NCBI GenBank assembly: GCA_030068075.1
Contig: CM057826.1
Span: 51,417,116-51,481,115 of the forward strand
Length of the DNA: 64,000 nt
DNA from: Paguma larvata
Taxonomy: Eukaryota > Chordata > Mammalia > Carnivora > Viverridae
Reading direction: 5' to 3'
Within the stretch, counting starts at the first letter, position 1. Each line of letters opens with the position of its first letter. The notes beneath the pieces were generated by a model that had not been told where the DNA came from, did no database searches, and was given only the letters and a program-made list of their open reading frames with translations. The position numbers and the translations under genes are program-made. Shown here one piece after another: positions 23,413 through 35,829 of this stretch.

Positions 23413-23489
23413 CAAATAAAATACACACATAGACCTCCATTTTTCAAAGACGTATTAAGTAAAAATGAAGAATCTGGATCGTATACATA

Positions 23490-23660
23490 CGGGTTTGAAA
23501 CCTAGTTACAACTTAAAACTGTATACTTAGCTTTTCTGATCCTTAGTTTCTTCACTTATAAAAGGAAGTTAAAAATGATTAAGAGGATTACATGAGATAA
23601 TGAACTCAAAGCACTCAACACATAGCAAATAGGAAATGAATGCTAGGTACTGTTTATGCT
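23490..23660 (+). mobile_element. MIR, plus strand
   Basis: gtttgaaacctagttacaac, ctgatccttagtttcttcacttataaaa, gattaagaggattacatgagataatg and caaagcactcaacacatagcaaatagg follow the MIR consensus order. Confidence 0.75.
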
Positions 23661-23948
23661 ACGTAAATGAGTCAAGATTTCAAGTAAAGTTTACCTTACT
23701 CCAAAGCCCATGCTTTTTCCATTATATTATCATTCTCTTTTCAAAATGTGAAGATTCTTCATGGTATTTTAGAGATCTCCTTGTAGTTTTGTTCCATCAT
23801 TTAGTTGCTTTGACCACTCTATAATTGTGATTTATCTCATGAACTGACTTTACCTACCACACTTGGACAGCTAAACACTGGCTTTGACCATGAATAAAAG
23901 AAAACTTAAACTGGCTTAAAAGATAAAGATTTTATTAGCTCACAGATC
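23661..23948. other. Unassigned DNA
   Basis: No repeat or gene is visible. This is the left flank of the young L1 insertion. Confidence 0.5.
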
Positions 23949-23960
23949 TAAAAAGTTTAG

Positions 23961-25491
23961 GTCATAGTCAAAGTAATACTGAAGAATAAAACGAAAGCGG
24001 AAGGCATCACGATCCCAGATTTTAACCTTTACTACAAAGTGGTAGTCATCAAGACAGCATGGTGTTGGCACAAGAACAGACACATAGACCAATGGAATAG
24101 AATAGAGAATCCAGAGATGGACCCACAAGCATATGGCCAACTAATCTTTGACAAAGCAGGAAAGAGTGCCCAATGGAAAAAAGACAGCCTCTTTAACAAA
24201 TGGTGCTGGAAGAACTGGACAGCAACATGCAGAAGAATGAAACTAGACCACTTCCTTACACCACTCACAAAAATAAACTCTAAATGGATGAAGGATCTGA
24301 ATGTGAGACAGGAAACCATCAAAATCCTAGAGGAGAAAGCAGGAAAAAACCTCTTTGACCTGAGCTGCAGCAATTTTCTATGCGACACATCTCCAAAGGC
24401 GAGGGAATTTAAAGCAAAAATGAACTACTGGAACTTCATCAAGATAAAAACTTCTGTACGGCAAAGGAAACAACCAACAAAACTAATAGACAACCGATGG
24501 AATGGGAAAGGATAATTGCAAATGACATATCGGATAAAGGACTAGTATCTAAAATCTATAAAGAACTTACCAAACTCCACACCCGAAAAACAAATAATCC
24601 AGTGAAGAAATGGGCAGAAGATATGAATAGACACTTCTCCAAAGAGGACATTCAGATGGCCAACAGACACATGAAACCATGCTCAAAGTCACTCATCATC
24701 AGGGAAACACAAATCAAAACCACACGGAGATACCACCTTACACTGGTTCGAGTGGCTAAAATGAATAAATCAGGAAACTATAGATGCTGGCGAGGATGTG
24801 GAGAAGCAGGCACCCCCCTACACTGTTGGCGGGAATGCAAACTGGTGCAGCCACTCTGGAAAACGGTGTGGAGGTTCCTCAAAAAAATGAAAATAGAGCT
24901 ACCCTATGAGCCAGCAATAGCACTGCTAGGAATCTACCCAAGAGACACAGGAATGCTGTTGCATAGGAGCACGTGTACCCCAATGTTCATAGCAGCACTT
25001 TCGACAATAGCCAAATCATGGAAAGAGACCAAGTGCCCATCAACTGACGAATGGATAAAGAAGATGTGGTACATATATACAATGGACTACTATGTGGCAA
25101 TGAGAAAAAATGAAATCTGGCCATGTGTAGCAACATGGATGGAACTGGAGGGTATTATGTTAAGTGAAATAAGTCAGTCAGAAAAAGACAGATACCATTA
25201 GTTTCGACGCATAGGTGGATTTTGAGAGACTAAGCAAAAACCAGGGGGGAGGGGAAGAGGGGAAAGGAAAAAAAGGCACAGAGAGGGAGGGAGATAAAAC
25301 AGAAGAGACTCTCAAAGACTAAGAACAAACTGAGGGTGAGGTGGGTGAGGGAAGGGGTAGAGGGGATGACGGGCATTAAAGAGGGCACGTGTTGGGATGA
25401 ACACTGGGTGTTATATGTAAACCAATTTGAAAATAAACTATTAAAAAAAGAAAAAAAGAAAAGGACAGTGAAGCAAGACAAAATAAAGAAA
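23961..25491 (+). mobile_element. Young 5'-truncated felid L1 with TSD
   Basis: It starts inside ORF2 (caaagtaatactgaagaat) and runs through the ORF2 end and a G-rich 3'UTR (ccaggggggaggggaagagggg at about 25241-25262). An A-rich tail follows at about 25434. A 12-bp TSD, taaaaagtttag, lies at 23949-23960 and 25492-25503. About 30 bp (aaggacagtgaagcaagaca and flanks) lies between the first A-rich tail and the TSD and carries a second AATAAA at 25482-25487. This may be a short 3' transduction. It shares diagnostic changes with the 3' part of the L1 at 31 kb. Confidence 0.93.
24039..25201 (+). pseudogene. L1 ORF2 carboxy-terminal remnant (frameshifted)
   Basis: Two overlapping frames, 24039-24515 and 24497-25201, together cover roughly the last 390 residues of ORF2p, the part after the reverse transcriptase. 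A frameshift near 24450-24500 separates them. The second frame keeps the CCHC-type Cys-rich motif C-X3-C-X7-H-X4-C (Cys97, Cys101, His109, Cys114 of that frame, around 24785). Both ATGs are internal residues, not starts. With no endonuclease, no RT and no promoter it cannot act. The long open stretches show that it is young. Confidence 0.9.
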
Positions 25492-25503
25492 TAAAAAGTT
25501 TAG

Positions 25504-25914
25504 CTCAATTGTGCTACAAAATGTGTGTATGATTTTTATCTCACTCTGTCTTCTGAGATGTTTACATATTCCTAAAACTGGCTTACACTGTGATCCCAAG
25601 ATGGTTGCTAATATCCCAGGATATGTGTTTTCTCATTTACATCCAGCAGGAAATTTGTCTTGTACATAATTCCAGCATAAACCCTGAATTTCACTCAGAT
25701 TGGGCCAGTTTAAGTGACATAGGAACAAAATGGTAACTCCTGAACCAAAGTGTATAACAATGAATTAATTCACTCTGGGTTAGCCTAGTATTTTGGCTGC
25801 ATCACTAGATGCCCAAATAGAAACTGGCAAAGGGATTAAGGAGATTAAGGATTAAGGAGAAGGCTAGTGAAGAAGGTTATCAAAGAAGATACCAAATATC
25901 CACTACATTAGTTT
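25504..25914. other. Unassigned DNA
   Basis: Nothing is recognisable between the L1 and the next SINE, apart from a short local duplication (gattaaggagattaaggattaagga) at about 25834-25860. Confidence 0.5.
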
Positions 25915-25928
25915 AAAATTTTTTGTTT

Positions 25929-26163
25929 GGGGGCGCCTGGGTGGCTCAGTCGGTTAAGCGGCCGACTTCAGCTCTGGTCATGATCTCGCGGTCTGTGAGT
26001 TTGAGCCCAGCGTCGGGCTCTGTGCTGATAGCTCAGAGTCTGGAGCCTGCTTCAGATTCTGTGTCTCCCACTCTCTCTGCCCTTCCCCTGCTCATGCTCT
26101 GTCTCTATGTCTCTCAAAAATAAATAAACGTTTAAAAAAATAAATAAATAATAAATAAAAATA
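25929..26163 (+). mobile_element. Young felid SINE, plus strand
   Basis: A close match to the felid consensus from gggcgcctgggtggctcagt to an AAATAAATAAATAATAAATAAA tail. The TSD aaaattttttgttt / aaaatttttgttt (one T lost) lies at 25915-25928 and 26164-26176. Confidence 0.97.
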
Positions 26164-26176
26164 AAAATTTTTGTTT

Positions 26177-28277
26177 TTTTGGAGAATCAAAGGAAAATAT
26201 GAGCAATAAGTTTTATTACCAGGTAGTATTGAGGAAGCCATGAACTGATACCAGTTATAGTCAGTAATAATTTTACATTAAATAATGCCACTCTTTAATA
26301 TGAAATAAACCAACACTTAAAGCTTAAAAACTAAGAGATATCTTAGAAGCTGATAATATATATTATATAGTATATATAATAATATAATATATATAATATA
26401 TATTAGAAAGGTTTCTGAATAGCATAAGTGACATACTTAACATCAAACTTAAAAGTTAGTTATAACTAGAATCCATATTTCTCTACTCATTTTTCTGTTT
26501 CCGTTAAGCAGCTAGAACAAATATGTAAGACAAATCTCAAACCTCCCTTTAGAGAAAACTTAGACTGATAAAACAGAAGTAGACCAATTTTTAAATTAGA
26601 CCCACGTTCTCAAAATACTTCTAAGAAAACTGATGGATCCCTGTTTTGGGAATAAATACATAATAATCTATCTCTGCCTGAACACATGCTAGATCCTATA
26701 TAGCCATTTCATTTTGCTTAATATTTTTAGGTTCTGCATCATATAATCAGTGAGAAAGTAAAGGAAAAGAAACAGGGAATGAAGATGAGAAGGGAAGGGA
26801 AAGAAAGGAAAAGGAACAATTACTAGACCTTGTATTTTGTTAAAAGCAACTTTTTCAAGATTTTCAGGTTTAAAAAATTATATTGCTCTTTCATTCTGTT
26901 TCTGCCAAGTTCAAAAGTAGAATATTGCCAACAGAAGTAGTAAGCAATGCAGTATCAGGGGAAAAAAGCTTCACTTGATTGGGAAATAAAATTCATTAGA
27001 ATCTACATCTTTAACTTTGCTTAAGGATGACAACAGTAGTTAAACCTGGGTGCTATAATATATATAAATAAATTCTGCCTTGTACTCCTAACTGGAAAAT
27101 TAAAACATTGTGTTTTCATAACCTTTAAAGAGATTCCATAATTGTATCCTGTCAAGAGTAAAAAATCAGTGCAAATTCAAATCGAGAAGGAGGAAAAGAA
27201 GAAAATGAACAAAGATTTCACAACAACTTTTCTCAAAACATATATTTCTCAATCTTATGTTTCTCCCTGATATTTTCCTCACATAAAAAGGTATGATTTA
27301 TAGCCTAGGTTCCATGGAATCATGATTTTATTATTAACTATGTCCTGCATGGAATTATTATGTCAAGCAACAGAAAACAGGTTGAAAAAAAAACAAATTT
27401 TGTGTTTAAATTAAAAATTGAAGATAGAAAAATGTTTTTTTCACTTACCTGCAAATAATAGCCTTCTTGGACTAAGTGACTATCATTAGGCATCCCTAGT
27501 CACTGGTAAATAAATATTTACAGATTATTTGTGCGTCTCCACAGCAAATAATCCATCAACTACTTTTACCACTAGTCCAATCAGTTTATTCGGTGTTATT
27601 GATCAGTGTATATCATAGCTCCTATCCCTTCAGGGAAAAATTTTTGGAACAACATGAAAATAATATCTTTACAAGAAAGCACCCAATTTCTTTTTGTAGA
27701 GGGAGTCAATTTTGTATAGAAAAATGCACTGAAAAGAAAGCGAGTTAGGGGAAAATGCAAGTGATTACAGGTTGGCAAAAACAAAGACAACAGAATAAGT
27801 AGAATTCTCTGTAATGAAAATAAATAAAGCACTACAAAGTATCCCTTTTGCTTGCTTTAAATTGCCTAGTGTACAGAGAACCAAAAGCGGGGAAGAGGGA
27901 GAACAAAGGGAGAACAGAGAATGAGGGGCAAAGAGGGCCACAAAACACAACCAAGGAGCCTGGAGCTTAATTTATAGAAAGAGCTACAGGACTTCTAAAA
28001 ACAGGAATTTCTTACAGTCAATTTTAAGCTATGTTTCTTCAGTGTAAAACTCTCCATATACTCAAAAATTCAGAAAAGCCTAGACACAAAAATCTCTTAA
28101 ATGAGTGGTTTGGTGAAAAATGAGGGGAAAGTTTAAATCCTGCTCCTGAGTCCATGTAGTGTGAAACAGAGAGAGGTTGGACAGACAGTCCCCAAACTGA
28201 CCTTATTAATCTCAATGACATAAAATAGCGTCTGGGACTACGACACTGGTCGGTGACATTGGTCACCACTGGTGATC
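26177..28277. other. Unassigned DNA with a TA-rich microsatellite
   Basis: A TATAT/AATATA microsatellite lies at about 26356-26404 and a GGGAA/GAAAGGAA purine tract at about 26780-26818. The minus-strand frames at 27596-27832, 27765-27950 and 28039-28269 have no domains I recognise. Confidence 0.5.
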
Positions 28278-28291
28278 AATAAGTATTTGTT

Positions 28292-28487
28292 TTTGGGATG
28301 CCAGGTGGCTCAGTCGGTGAAGCATCCCTCAGGTCATGATCTCGTGGTCATGAGATCAAGCCCCAAGACTGCCTTTGTGCTGACAGCAAGGAGCCTGCTT
28401 GGGATTCTCTCTCCCCTTCTCTGGCCTTCTGCCTCTACCCCCACTCACATGCTCTCTCAAAATAAATAAATAATAAACATTAAAAAA
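28292..28487 (+). mobile_element. Felid SINE, plus strand
   Basis: gatgccaggtggctcagtcggtgaagc, a body lacking part of the CT region, and an AATAAATAAATAATAAACATTAAAAAAA tail. The TSD aataagtatttgtt / aataagtctttgtt lies at 28278-28291 and 28488-28501. Confidence 0.96.
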
Positions 28488-28501
28488 AATAAGTCTTTGT
28501 T

Positions 28502-28985
28502 GTTTGAATAAACGATGCATGCATGAATGAAGATTCTCAAAGAGTACTGATTCTGAAAAGGTAAGTCCTTTGGGAACCATGAAAATTTGGGGATGTGATC
28601 ATACTGTTATCAGGGTACAAAATGAAGTTTCAAGCCATCACTTCAAAATCCAATAGATCAATATAACCCTGGTTAACATCTAGGAACATATATGACTTAA
28701 AAATCAAGTCTTAAGAATAAACACTACTACAATTTTTTTTAATCTAAAAGTATCTTCTTTCACTTGCCTTTAATTACTTATCATACAGAGAATCAAAAGG
28801 CTTCAAAGTCAGCACTAAAGTAAATGTCCAGAGCATAATTTATAACTACTGGAAGAAAAACATCCTGAAAGAACAGCTTTATAGATACTTTAGATAAACC
28901 AAAAGCTTTTACATCAGTGCTCATTTCAAAGTAGTAAGGGTTAAGCATAAAAATTTATCTCATAATTTAGTGACTTAAAAGAGTA
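28502..28985. other. Unassigned DNA
   Basis: No gene or named repeat is visible. Confidence 0.5.
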
Positions 28986-29480
28986 ATCAATATGTATTAC
29001 TTCACAGTTTCTGTGAATTTGAATGTGGGAGCTGCTTAACTCCATAGTTCTGGCTTGGAGTCTCACATAGGTTGCAGCCATGGTGCTGGCCAAGGCTACA
29101 ATTGTCTAAAGGTTTAATAGACCCAGAGGATTTGCTTCCAAGACAATTCATTTGCTTAGCTGGCAAGTCAGCACTGTCTCTTGGCAAAAGGTCCCAGTTT
29201 CTCGTCACAAGAACCTCTTCTTTGGGGTTACTTGAGTGTCTTATGACAAGATACCCAACTCCACCAAAGCAAGTAATTCAAATGAAAGAAAGACAGAAGT
29301 TGCAAATATCTTCTATGACTCCTGGAAATGACACACCACCACTTCCACCACATTTTATTCACTAGAGGAAAGTCATTAAGTTTAGCTCATGGTTAAGAGA
29401 AGAGAAAATTAGGATCCGGCTTCTGTAAAGAGGAGAGCCAAAGACTTGGGGGGATTATATTAAAATCACCACAATAACTA
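28986..29480. repeat. Probable ancient interspersed repeat, family not assigned
   Basis: cacagtttctgtgaatttg, gttctggcttggagtctcacataggttgcagcc, ttacttgagtgtcttatgacaag, ctatgactcctggaaatgacacacc and ccacattttattcactagagg are a series of strings I associate with a common old mammalian LTR- or DNA-transposon-type repeat. I cannot name it safely. The two overlapping frames in it (29002-29208 and 29072-29365) are probably by-products. Confidence 0.45.
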
Positions 29481-29542
29481 TGAGTCAAAGAACCTTTAGT
29501 ATTCAGTTAAAAGTTGTATTCTATTTTTTATAAACATATAAA

Positions 29543-29559
29543 AATTTTTAATGTTCATT

Positions 29560-29604
<45 letters not shown>

Positions 29605-29770
29605 ACAAGTTGGGGAGGGGCAGCGAAAGAGGGAGACAGAATCTGAAGCAAGCTCCAGGCTCTGAGCTGTCAGCACAGAGCCCAAGACAGGGCTCAAACC
29701 CATAAGCAGTTAGATCATAACCTGAGCTAAAGTCGGAGGCTCAAGTGACTAAGCCACCTAGGTGCACCCC
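29543..29770 (-). mobile_element. Felid SINE with long (GA)n, minus strand
   Basis: Tail aatgttcatttttgagagag, then (GA)n at 29562-29602, then the body and the head gactaagccacctaggtgcacccc. No clear TSD. Confidence 0.93.
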
Positions 29771-30985
29771 CAAAAAAGATGTATTTTAAAAGTATGTTTT
29801 ACTTTAATACAATGTCATTTAACAATTTCATGACCTGCTATTTTTAATACTGTAGTAAGTCATTTTTGGACCTAATCAAGACTATTTTCTTAGAAAAGAA
29901 GTAGGAGGAAGAGGAGCAGAAAGAGGATGAAGTCCAGGAGATGTAGAAGAAAAGGAATATCCCCTTACAGTTGACACCATTTCCCTACATTGTTTCTTAT
30001 TTATTGGCTCTAACATGGTCAGGTGCCAGCCCCGATCCAATCACTGTGAACAAGGGAGGGTTATGTTTGGAGAGATCAAAAGCACATATTCTTCTCTTGA
30101 GTCCAAGATAATGTTAACATCTTAGAAGCATGTGAACAGCAAGTGGAAAAGAATATACCAGAAGGGGTGGAAACATGGTTACCTAAGGAATAAATAGATC
30201 GTGGGTAGCCAGAAAACAAATATTCACTAACGGACATCATTTAACTTTTCTTCTTTCAGGTAGATCAGTATTTCTATTAAAACATCACTCTTTGAAACTT
30301 GATGGAGTGGTTTAATGATTTTAACAGTAATGAGAATCTCCCTCGAAATTTCTTAATGTTCTACAACATGGGAGCAGCTCTGGAAAAAAAGAGAAGTACA
30401 TCGTGGAATTGGGAATACTAACAAAAACACTCAGAGTTATTCTAAAATTAAACAGCAGCATTACGTGTGCATTTTACTGGCTATTATTGTAGCAAATTAG
30501 AAATGCATTATTTAGCAAATTTGAAGGAAACTAGTCTATGAAGAATATTTCTTTGTTGGGTTGCACTTCAAGAATGTTAAATTTATTTATTATATACAGC
30601 TTCTTTAACACCAAATCAGCAAGGTCTGTCAGGTCGATATATTTTTATTCCATTTTCCATCCTTATTCATTATTTCTAACACTTTCATTTAATTAAAACT
30701 TGGGTGTCTCCAAATGAACCTGAAAATAGTTTTTAAACACAGACATCAATGCTTTGCATTCTAACAAAGGACTATGTTTGAATAGTCAGATGCATGCATT
30801 CCCAGAGAATATTTAAGTATTCATAGGCATTCCAGTGAATCAAAATGAGATTGATACTTCTTTAAAATTAAAGAGATGAGAGAGCTGCCCTTGACCACTG
30901 GATATGAAAATGAACTACTAGATTACTACATTTCCTTTTTTTTTCTTCAAATTGCTGTCTTACAGGAAAAGCTAATTTTATTTCT
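29771..30985. other. Unassigned DNA with possible old repeat at 29960-30235
   Basis: At 29960-30235, acagttgacaccatttccctacattg, attggctctaacatggtcagg, ccagccccgatccaatcactgtg and acaaatattcactaac resemble a known but unnamed mammalian repeat. The rest is featureless. The frame at 30876-31400 (+) runs into antisense L1 and is not a gene. Confidence 0.4.
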
Positions 30986-32152
30986 TTTTTTTTTTAATAA
31001 TTTATTGTTAAAATGGTTTCCATACAACACCCAGTGCTCAACCCAGCAATGCCCTCCTTTGTGCCCATCAACCACTCTCCCACTTCCCACACCCCCCTCT
31101 CCCCTCAGTTTGTTCTTAGTCTTTGAGAGTCTATCATGTCATGTCATCCTTCCTCTCTGTGGCTTTTTTTTCCCTTCCCCTCTTCCCCTCCCCCCTGATT
31201 TTCTGCTAGGTCTCCCAAAGCCTACCTATGCGTGGGAACATATGGCATCTGTCTTTCTCTGCCTGACTTATTTCACTCAGCATAATATCCTCCAGTTCCA
31301 TCCATGTTGCTACGCATGGCTAGATTTCATTCTTTCTCATTGCTATGTAGTAGTCCATTGTATATATATACCACTTCTTCTTTATCCATTCATCAGTTGA
31401 TGGACACTTAGTCTCTTTCCATGATTTGGCTATTGTTGAAAGTGCTATATGAACATCGGGGTAAAAGTGCCCCTATGCATCAGCATTCCTGTGTCTCTTG
31501 GGTAGATTCCTAGCAGTGCTATTACTGGCTCATAGGGTAGCTCTATTTTCATTTTTTTGAGGAAACTCCACACCGTTTTCCAGAGTGGCTGCACCAGTTT
31601 GCATTCCCACCAACAGTGTAGGGGGGTGCCTGCTTCTCCATATCCCCGCCAGCAACTATAGTTTCCTGATTTATTCATTTTAGCCACTCGAACCAGTGTA
31701 AGGTGATATCTCCGTGTGGTTTTGATTTGTGTTTCCCTGATGATGAGTGACTTTGAGCATAGTTTCATGTGTCTGTTGGCCATCTGAATGTCCTCTTTGG
31801 AGAAGTGTCTATTCATATCTTCTGCCCACTTCTTCACTGGATTATTTGTTTTTCGGGTGTGGAGTTTGGTAAGTTCTTTATAGATTTTAGATACTAGTCC
31901 TTTATCTGATATGTCATTTGCAATTATCCCATTCCGTCGGTTGTCTATTGGTTGTTTCCTTTGCCGTGCAGAGGCTTTTTATCTTGATGAAGTTCCAGTA
32001 GTTCATTTTTGCTTTAAATTCCCTTGCCTTTGGAGATGTGTCGCATAGGAAATTGCTGCGGCTCAGGTCAAAGAGGTTTTTTCCTGCTTTCTCCTCCAGA
32101 ATTTTGATGGTTTCCTGTCTCACATTTAGGTCCTTCCTCCATTTAGAGTTTC
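30986..32152 (-). mobile_element. 3' segment of the chimeric L1 (second subtype)
   Basis: It contains an ORF2 carboxy-terminal remnant (frames at 31445-31837 and 31914-32123) and a 3'UTR with a CT-rich run at about 31170-31198. It is cut at 32152 within the same ORF2 region that begins again just to the right. Its Cys-rich motif is altered ([10 protein letters not shown], so the second Cys is Tyr). It reads TLVRVAKMN where the adjoining copy reads TPVRVAKMN. Confidence 0.85.
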
Positions 32153-35100
32153 ACCACATCCTCGCCAGCATCTATAGTTTCCTGATTTGTTCATTTTAGC
32201 CACTCTGACTGGTGTGAGGTGGTATCTCAGTGTGGTTTTGATTTGTATTTCCCTGATGATGAGTGACATTGAGCATCTTTTAATGTGTCTGTTTGCCATT
32301 TGGATGTCTCCTATGGAGAAGTGTTTATCCATATCTTCCACCCATTTCTTCACTGGATTATTCGTTTTTCAGGTGTGGAGTTTAGTAAGTTCTTTATAGG
32401 TTTTAGATACTAGTCCTTTATCCGATATGTCATTTGCAATTATCTTTTCCCATTCTGTTGGTTGCCTATCAGTTTTGTTGGTTGTTTCTTTTGTCGTGCA
32501 GAAGCTTTTTATCTTGATGAGGTCCCAGTAGTTCATTTTTGCTTTAAATTCCCTTGCCTTTGGAGACGTGTCGAGTAGGAATTTGGTGCATCTTAGGTCA
32601 AAGAGGCTTTTTCCTGATTTCTCCTCTAGGATTTTGATGGTTTCCTGTCTCACATTCAGATCCTTCATCCATTTAGAGTTTATTTTTGTGAGTGGTGTAA
32701 GGAAGTGGTCTAGTTTCATTCTTCTGCATGTTGCTGTCCAGTTCTCCCAGCACCATTTGTTAAAGAGGCTGTCTTTTATCCATTGGGTACTCTTTCCCGC
32801 TTTGTCAAAGATTACTTGGCCATATACTTGCGGGTCCATTTCTGAGTTTTCCATTCTATTCCATTGGTCTATGTGTCTGTTTTTGTGCCAAAAGCATACA
32901 GTCTTGATGACTACCGCTTTTTAGTAGAGGTTAAAATCTGGGATTGTGATGCCTCCCGCCTTGGTTTTATTCTTCAGTATTACTTTGGGTATTCGGGGTC
33001 TTTTGTGGTTCCATACCAATTTTAGGATTGTTTGCTCTAGCTTTGAGAAGAATGCTGGTGCAATTTTGATTGGGATTGCATTGAATGTGTAGATTGCTTT
33101 GGGTAGTATTGCCATTTTGACGATATTTATTCTTCCAATCCATGAGCATAGATATTTTTCCATTTCCTTGGGTCTTCCTTGATTTCCTTCATAAGTTTTT
33201 TTATAGTTTTGAGCGGAGAGGTCTTTTACCTCTTTCGTTAGGTTTATTCCTAAGTATTTTATGGTTTTTGGTGCAATTGTGAAAGAGATTAGCTTCTTTA
33301 TTTCTTTCTGCTGCTTCATTGTTGGTGTACAGAAATGCCACCGATTTCTGTACATTGATTTTGTACCCTGCAACTTTGCTGAAATCATGGATCAGTTCTA
33401 GTAGGCTTTTGGTGGATTCTGTCGGGTTTTCCATGTAAAGTATCATGTCATCTGCAAAAAGTGAGAGTTTGACTTCCTCCCTGCCTATCTTGATGCCTTT
33501 AATTCTGTTTTGTTGTCTGATTGCTGAACCTAGGACTTCCAACACTATGTTAAATAGCAGTGGCGAGAGTGGACACCCCTGTCATGCTCCTGATCTCAGG
33601 GGGAAGGCCCTCAGTGTTTCCCCACTGTGGGCTTTTCATATATGGCTTTTATGATGTTTAAGTATGTTCCTTCTATCCCGACTTTCTCGAGGGTTTTTAT
33701 TAGGAACGGGTGCTGTATTTTGTCAAATGCTTTTTCTGCATCTATTGACAGGATTATATGGTTCTTATCTTTTCTTTTGTTAATGTGATTTATCATGTTG
33801 ATTGATTTGCGAATATTGAACCAGCCCTGCAACCCAGGGATGAATCCTACTTGATCATGGTGGATAATCTTTTTTATATATTGTTGGATTCGATTTGCTA
33901 GTATCTTGTTGAGAATTTTTGCATCCATATTCATCAAGGCTATTGGCCTGTAATTCTCTTTCTTTGCTGGGTCTTTGTCTGGTTTGGGAATCAGTGTGAT
34001 GCTGGCCTCATAGAATGAGTCTAGGAGTTTTCCTTCTGTTTCAATTTTTTGGAACAGCTTGAGGACGATAGGAATTAACTTTGTTTTAAATGTCTGGTAG
34101 AATACCGCAGGGAAATCATCTGGTCCAGGGCTTTTATTTGATGGGAGATTTTTGATAACTGATTCAATTTATTCACTAGTTATGGGTCTGGTCAAATTTT
34201 CTTTCTTCCCGTTTGAGTTTTGGTAGCGTGTGACTATTTAGGAATTTGTCCATTTCTTCCAGGTTGTCGTGTTTGGTGGCATATAATTTTTTCATAGTAT
34301 TCTCTGATGATTGCTTTTATTTCTGAGGGATTGGTGGTAATTACTCCCTTTTCATTCATGATTTTATCTATTTGAGTTCTCTCTCTTTTCTTTTTGAGAA
34401 GCCTGGCTAGAAGTTCGTCTATTTTGTTTATTCTTTGAAAGAACCAGCTCTTGGTTTCTTTGATCTGTTCCACTACTTTTTCTGTTTCCATATGACTAAT
34501 TTGTGCCCTGATCTTTGTTATTTCTCTCTTTCTGCTGGGTTTGGGTTGCTTTAGTTGTTCTGCTTCTAGTTCTTTTAGGCATGCTCTTAGAATTTGTGTT
34601 ATTGATTTTTCTTGTTTCTTGAGGTGGGCCTGGATTGCAATATATTTCCCTCTCAGGACTGCCTTTGCCGCATCCCAGAGCGTTTGGATTGTTGAATTTT
34701 CATTTTCATTTGTTTCCATGTATTTTTTAATTTCTTCTCTGATTGCTTGGTTGACCCACTCATCTTTTAGTAAGTTGTTCTTTAGCCTCCATGTTTTTGG
34801 ATATTTTCCATGCTTTTTCCTGTGGTTGATTTCATGTTTCAAAGCATTGTTGTCTGACAGTGTGCACGGTATGATCTCAAATCTTTTTTTTTAATTTTTT
34901 ATGTTTATTTATTTCTGAGAGAAAGGAAGAGACAGAGTGTGAGTGGGGGAGGAGCAGAGAGAGTGGGAGACACAGAATCCGAAGCAGGCTCCAGGCTCTG
35001 AGCTGTCAGCACAGAGCCCGACATGAGACTCAAACTCACGAACCGTAAGATCATGACCCGTGCTGAAGTCGGACGCTTAACCGACTGAGCCATCCACATG

Positions 35101-35782
35101 CCCCTCAATTCTTTTATATTTATTCAGAGCTTCCCTGTGCCCCAGGATGTAGTCTATCTTGGAAAATGTACCATGTGCAGTTGAGAAGAGTGTAAATTCC
35201 TTTGCTTCTGGATGAAGGACCCTGAAGATGTCAATTAGGTCCATCTGTTCTAATGTGTCATTCAGGGCCATTGTTTCTGTGGTGATTTTCTGTTTTGTGG
35301 ATCTGTCCAATGCTGAGAGTGGAGTGTTAAGGTCACTTACAATTAGAGGACATTTTTATCAATAAGATTGTTTATGTTTGTAATTAGTTGTTTTGCAAAT
35401 TTGGGTGCCCCCGAATTCGGCACGTAGATATTTATAATTGTTAGCTCTTCCTGCTGGATGGTCCCTGTGATTATTATATAATGCCCTTCTTCATCTCTTG
35501 TTACATCTTTTACATTACAGTCCAGTTTGTCTGATATAAGTGTGGCTACTCCAGCTTTCTCTGACTTCCTGTAGCATGGTAGATAGTTCTCCATCCCCTC
35601 ACTTTCAATCTAAAGATGTCCTCAGGTTTAAAATGAGTCTCTTGAAGACAGCAAATAGATGGGTCTTGTTTTTTAATCCATTCTGTTACCCTATGTATTT
35701 TGATTGGCACATTTAGTCCATTTACATTCAGTGTTAATATTGAAAAATATGGACTTACAGTCACTGTATCCATTGGTTTCAT
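32153..35782 (-). pseudogene. L1 ORF2 remnant (endonuclease and RT), frameshifted
   Basis: ORF2p supplies the AP-like endonuclease and reverse transcriptase. From a start near 35782 or 35773 it keeps endonuclease landmarks (LNVNGLN, LQETHF, then HGTFSKIDYILGH), followed by a SINE at 34888-35103. The linker lies at 34234-34842. RT motif A ([13 protein letters not shown]) is in the frame at 33611-33937, and the FADD catalytic codons are at 33447-33458. At least four frame breaks and the SINE make it non-functional. The true 3' end is replaced at about 32152 by sequence from another L1 copy. Confidence 0.9.
34888..35103 (-). mobile_element. Felid SINE inside L1 ORF2, minus strand
   Basis: A T-rich tail, then a body close to consensus, then the head gactgagccatccacatgcccc. 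The TSD ctcaaatctttt / ctcaattctttt lies at 34876-34887 and 35104-35115. It interrupts the end of the endonuclease region. Confidence 0.96.
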
Positions 35783-35829
35783 GCTTGTAAGTCTGTCTCT
35801 GGTAGTTTGTGTTCTTTGCAACCTTTCCT

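Noticed and set aside
24039..25201. Two long frames that could be read as host genes
   Set aside because: They are the frameshifted carboxy-terminal end of L1 ORF2 in a TSD-flanked, 5'-truncated insertion.
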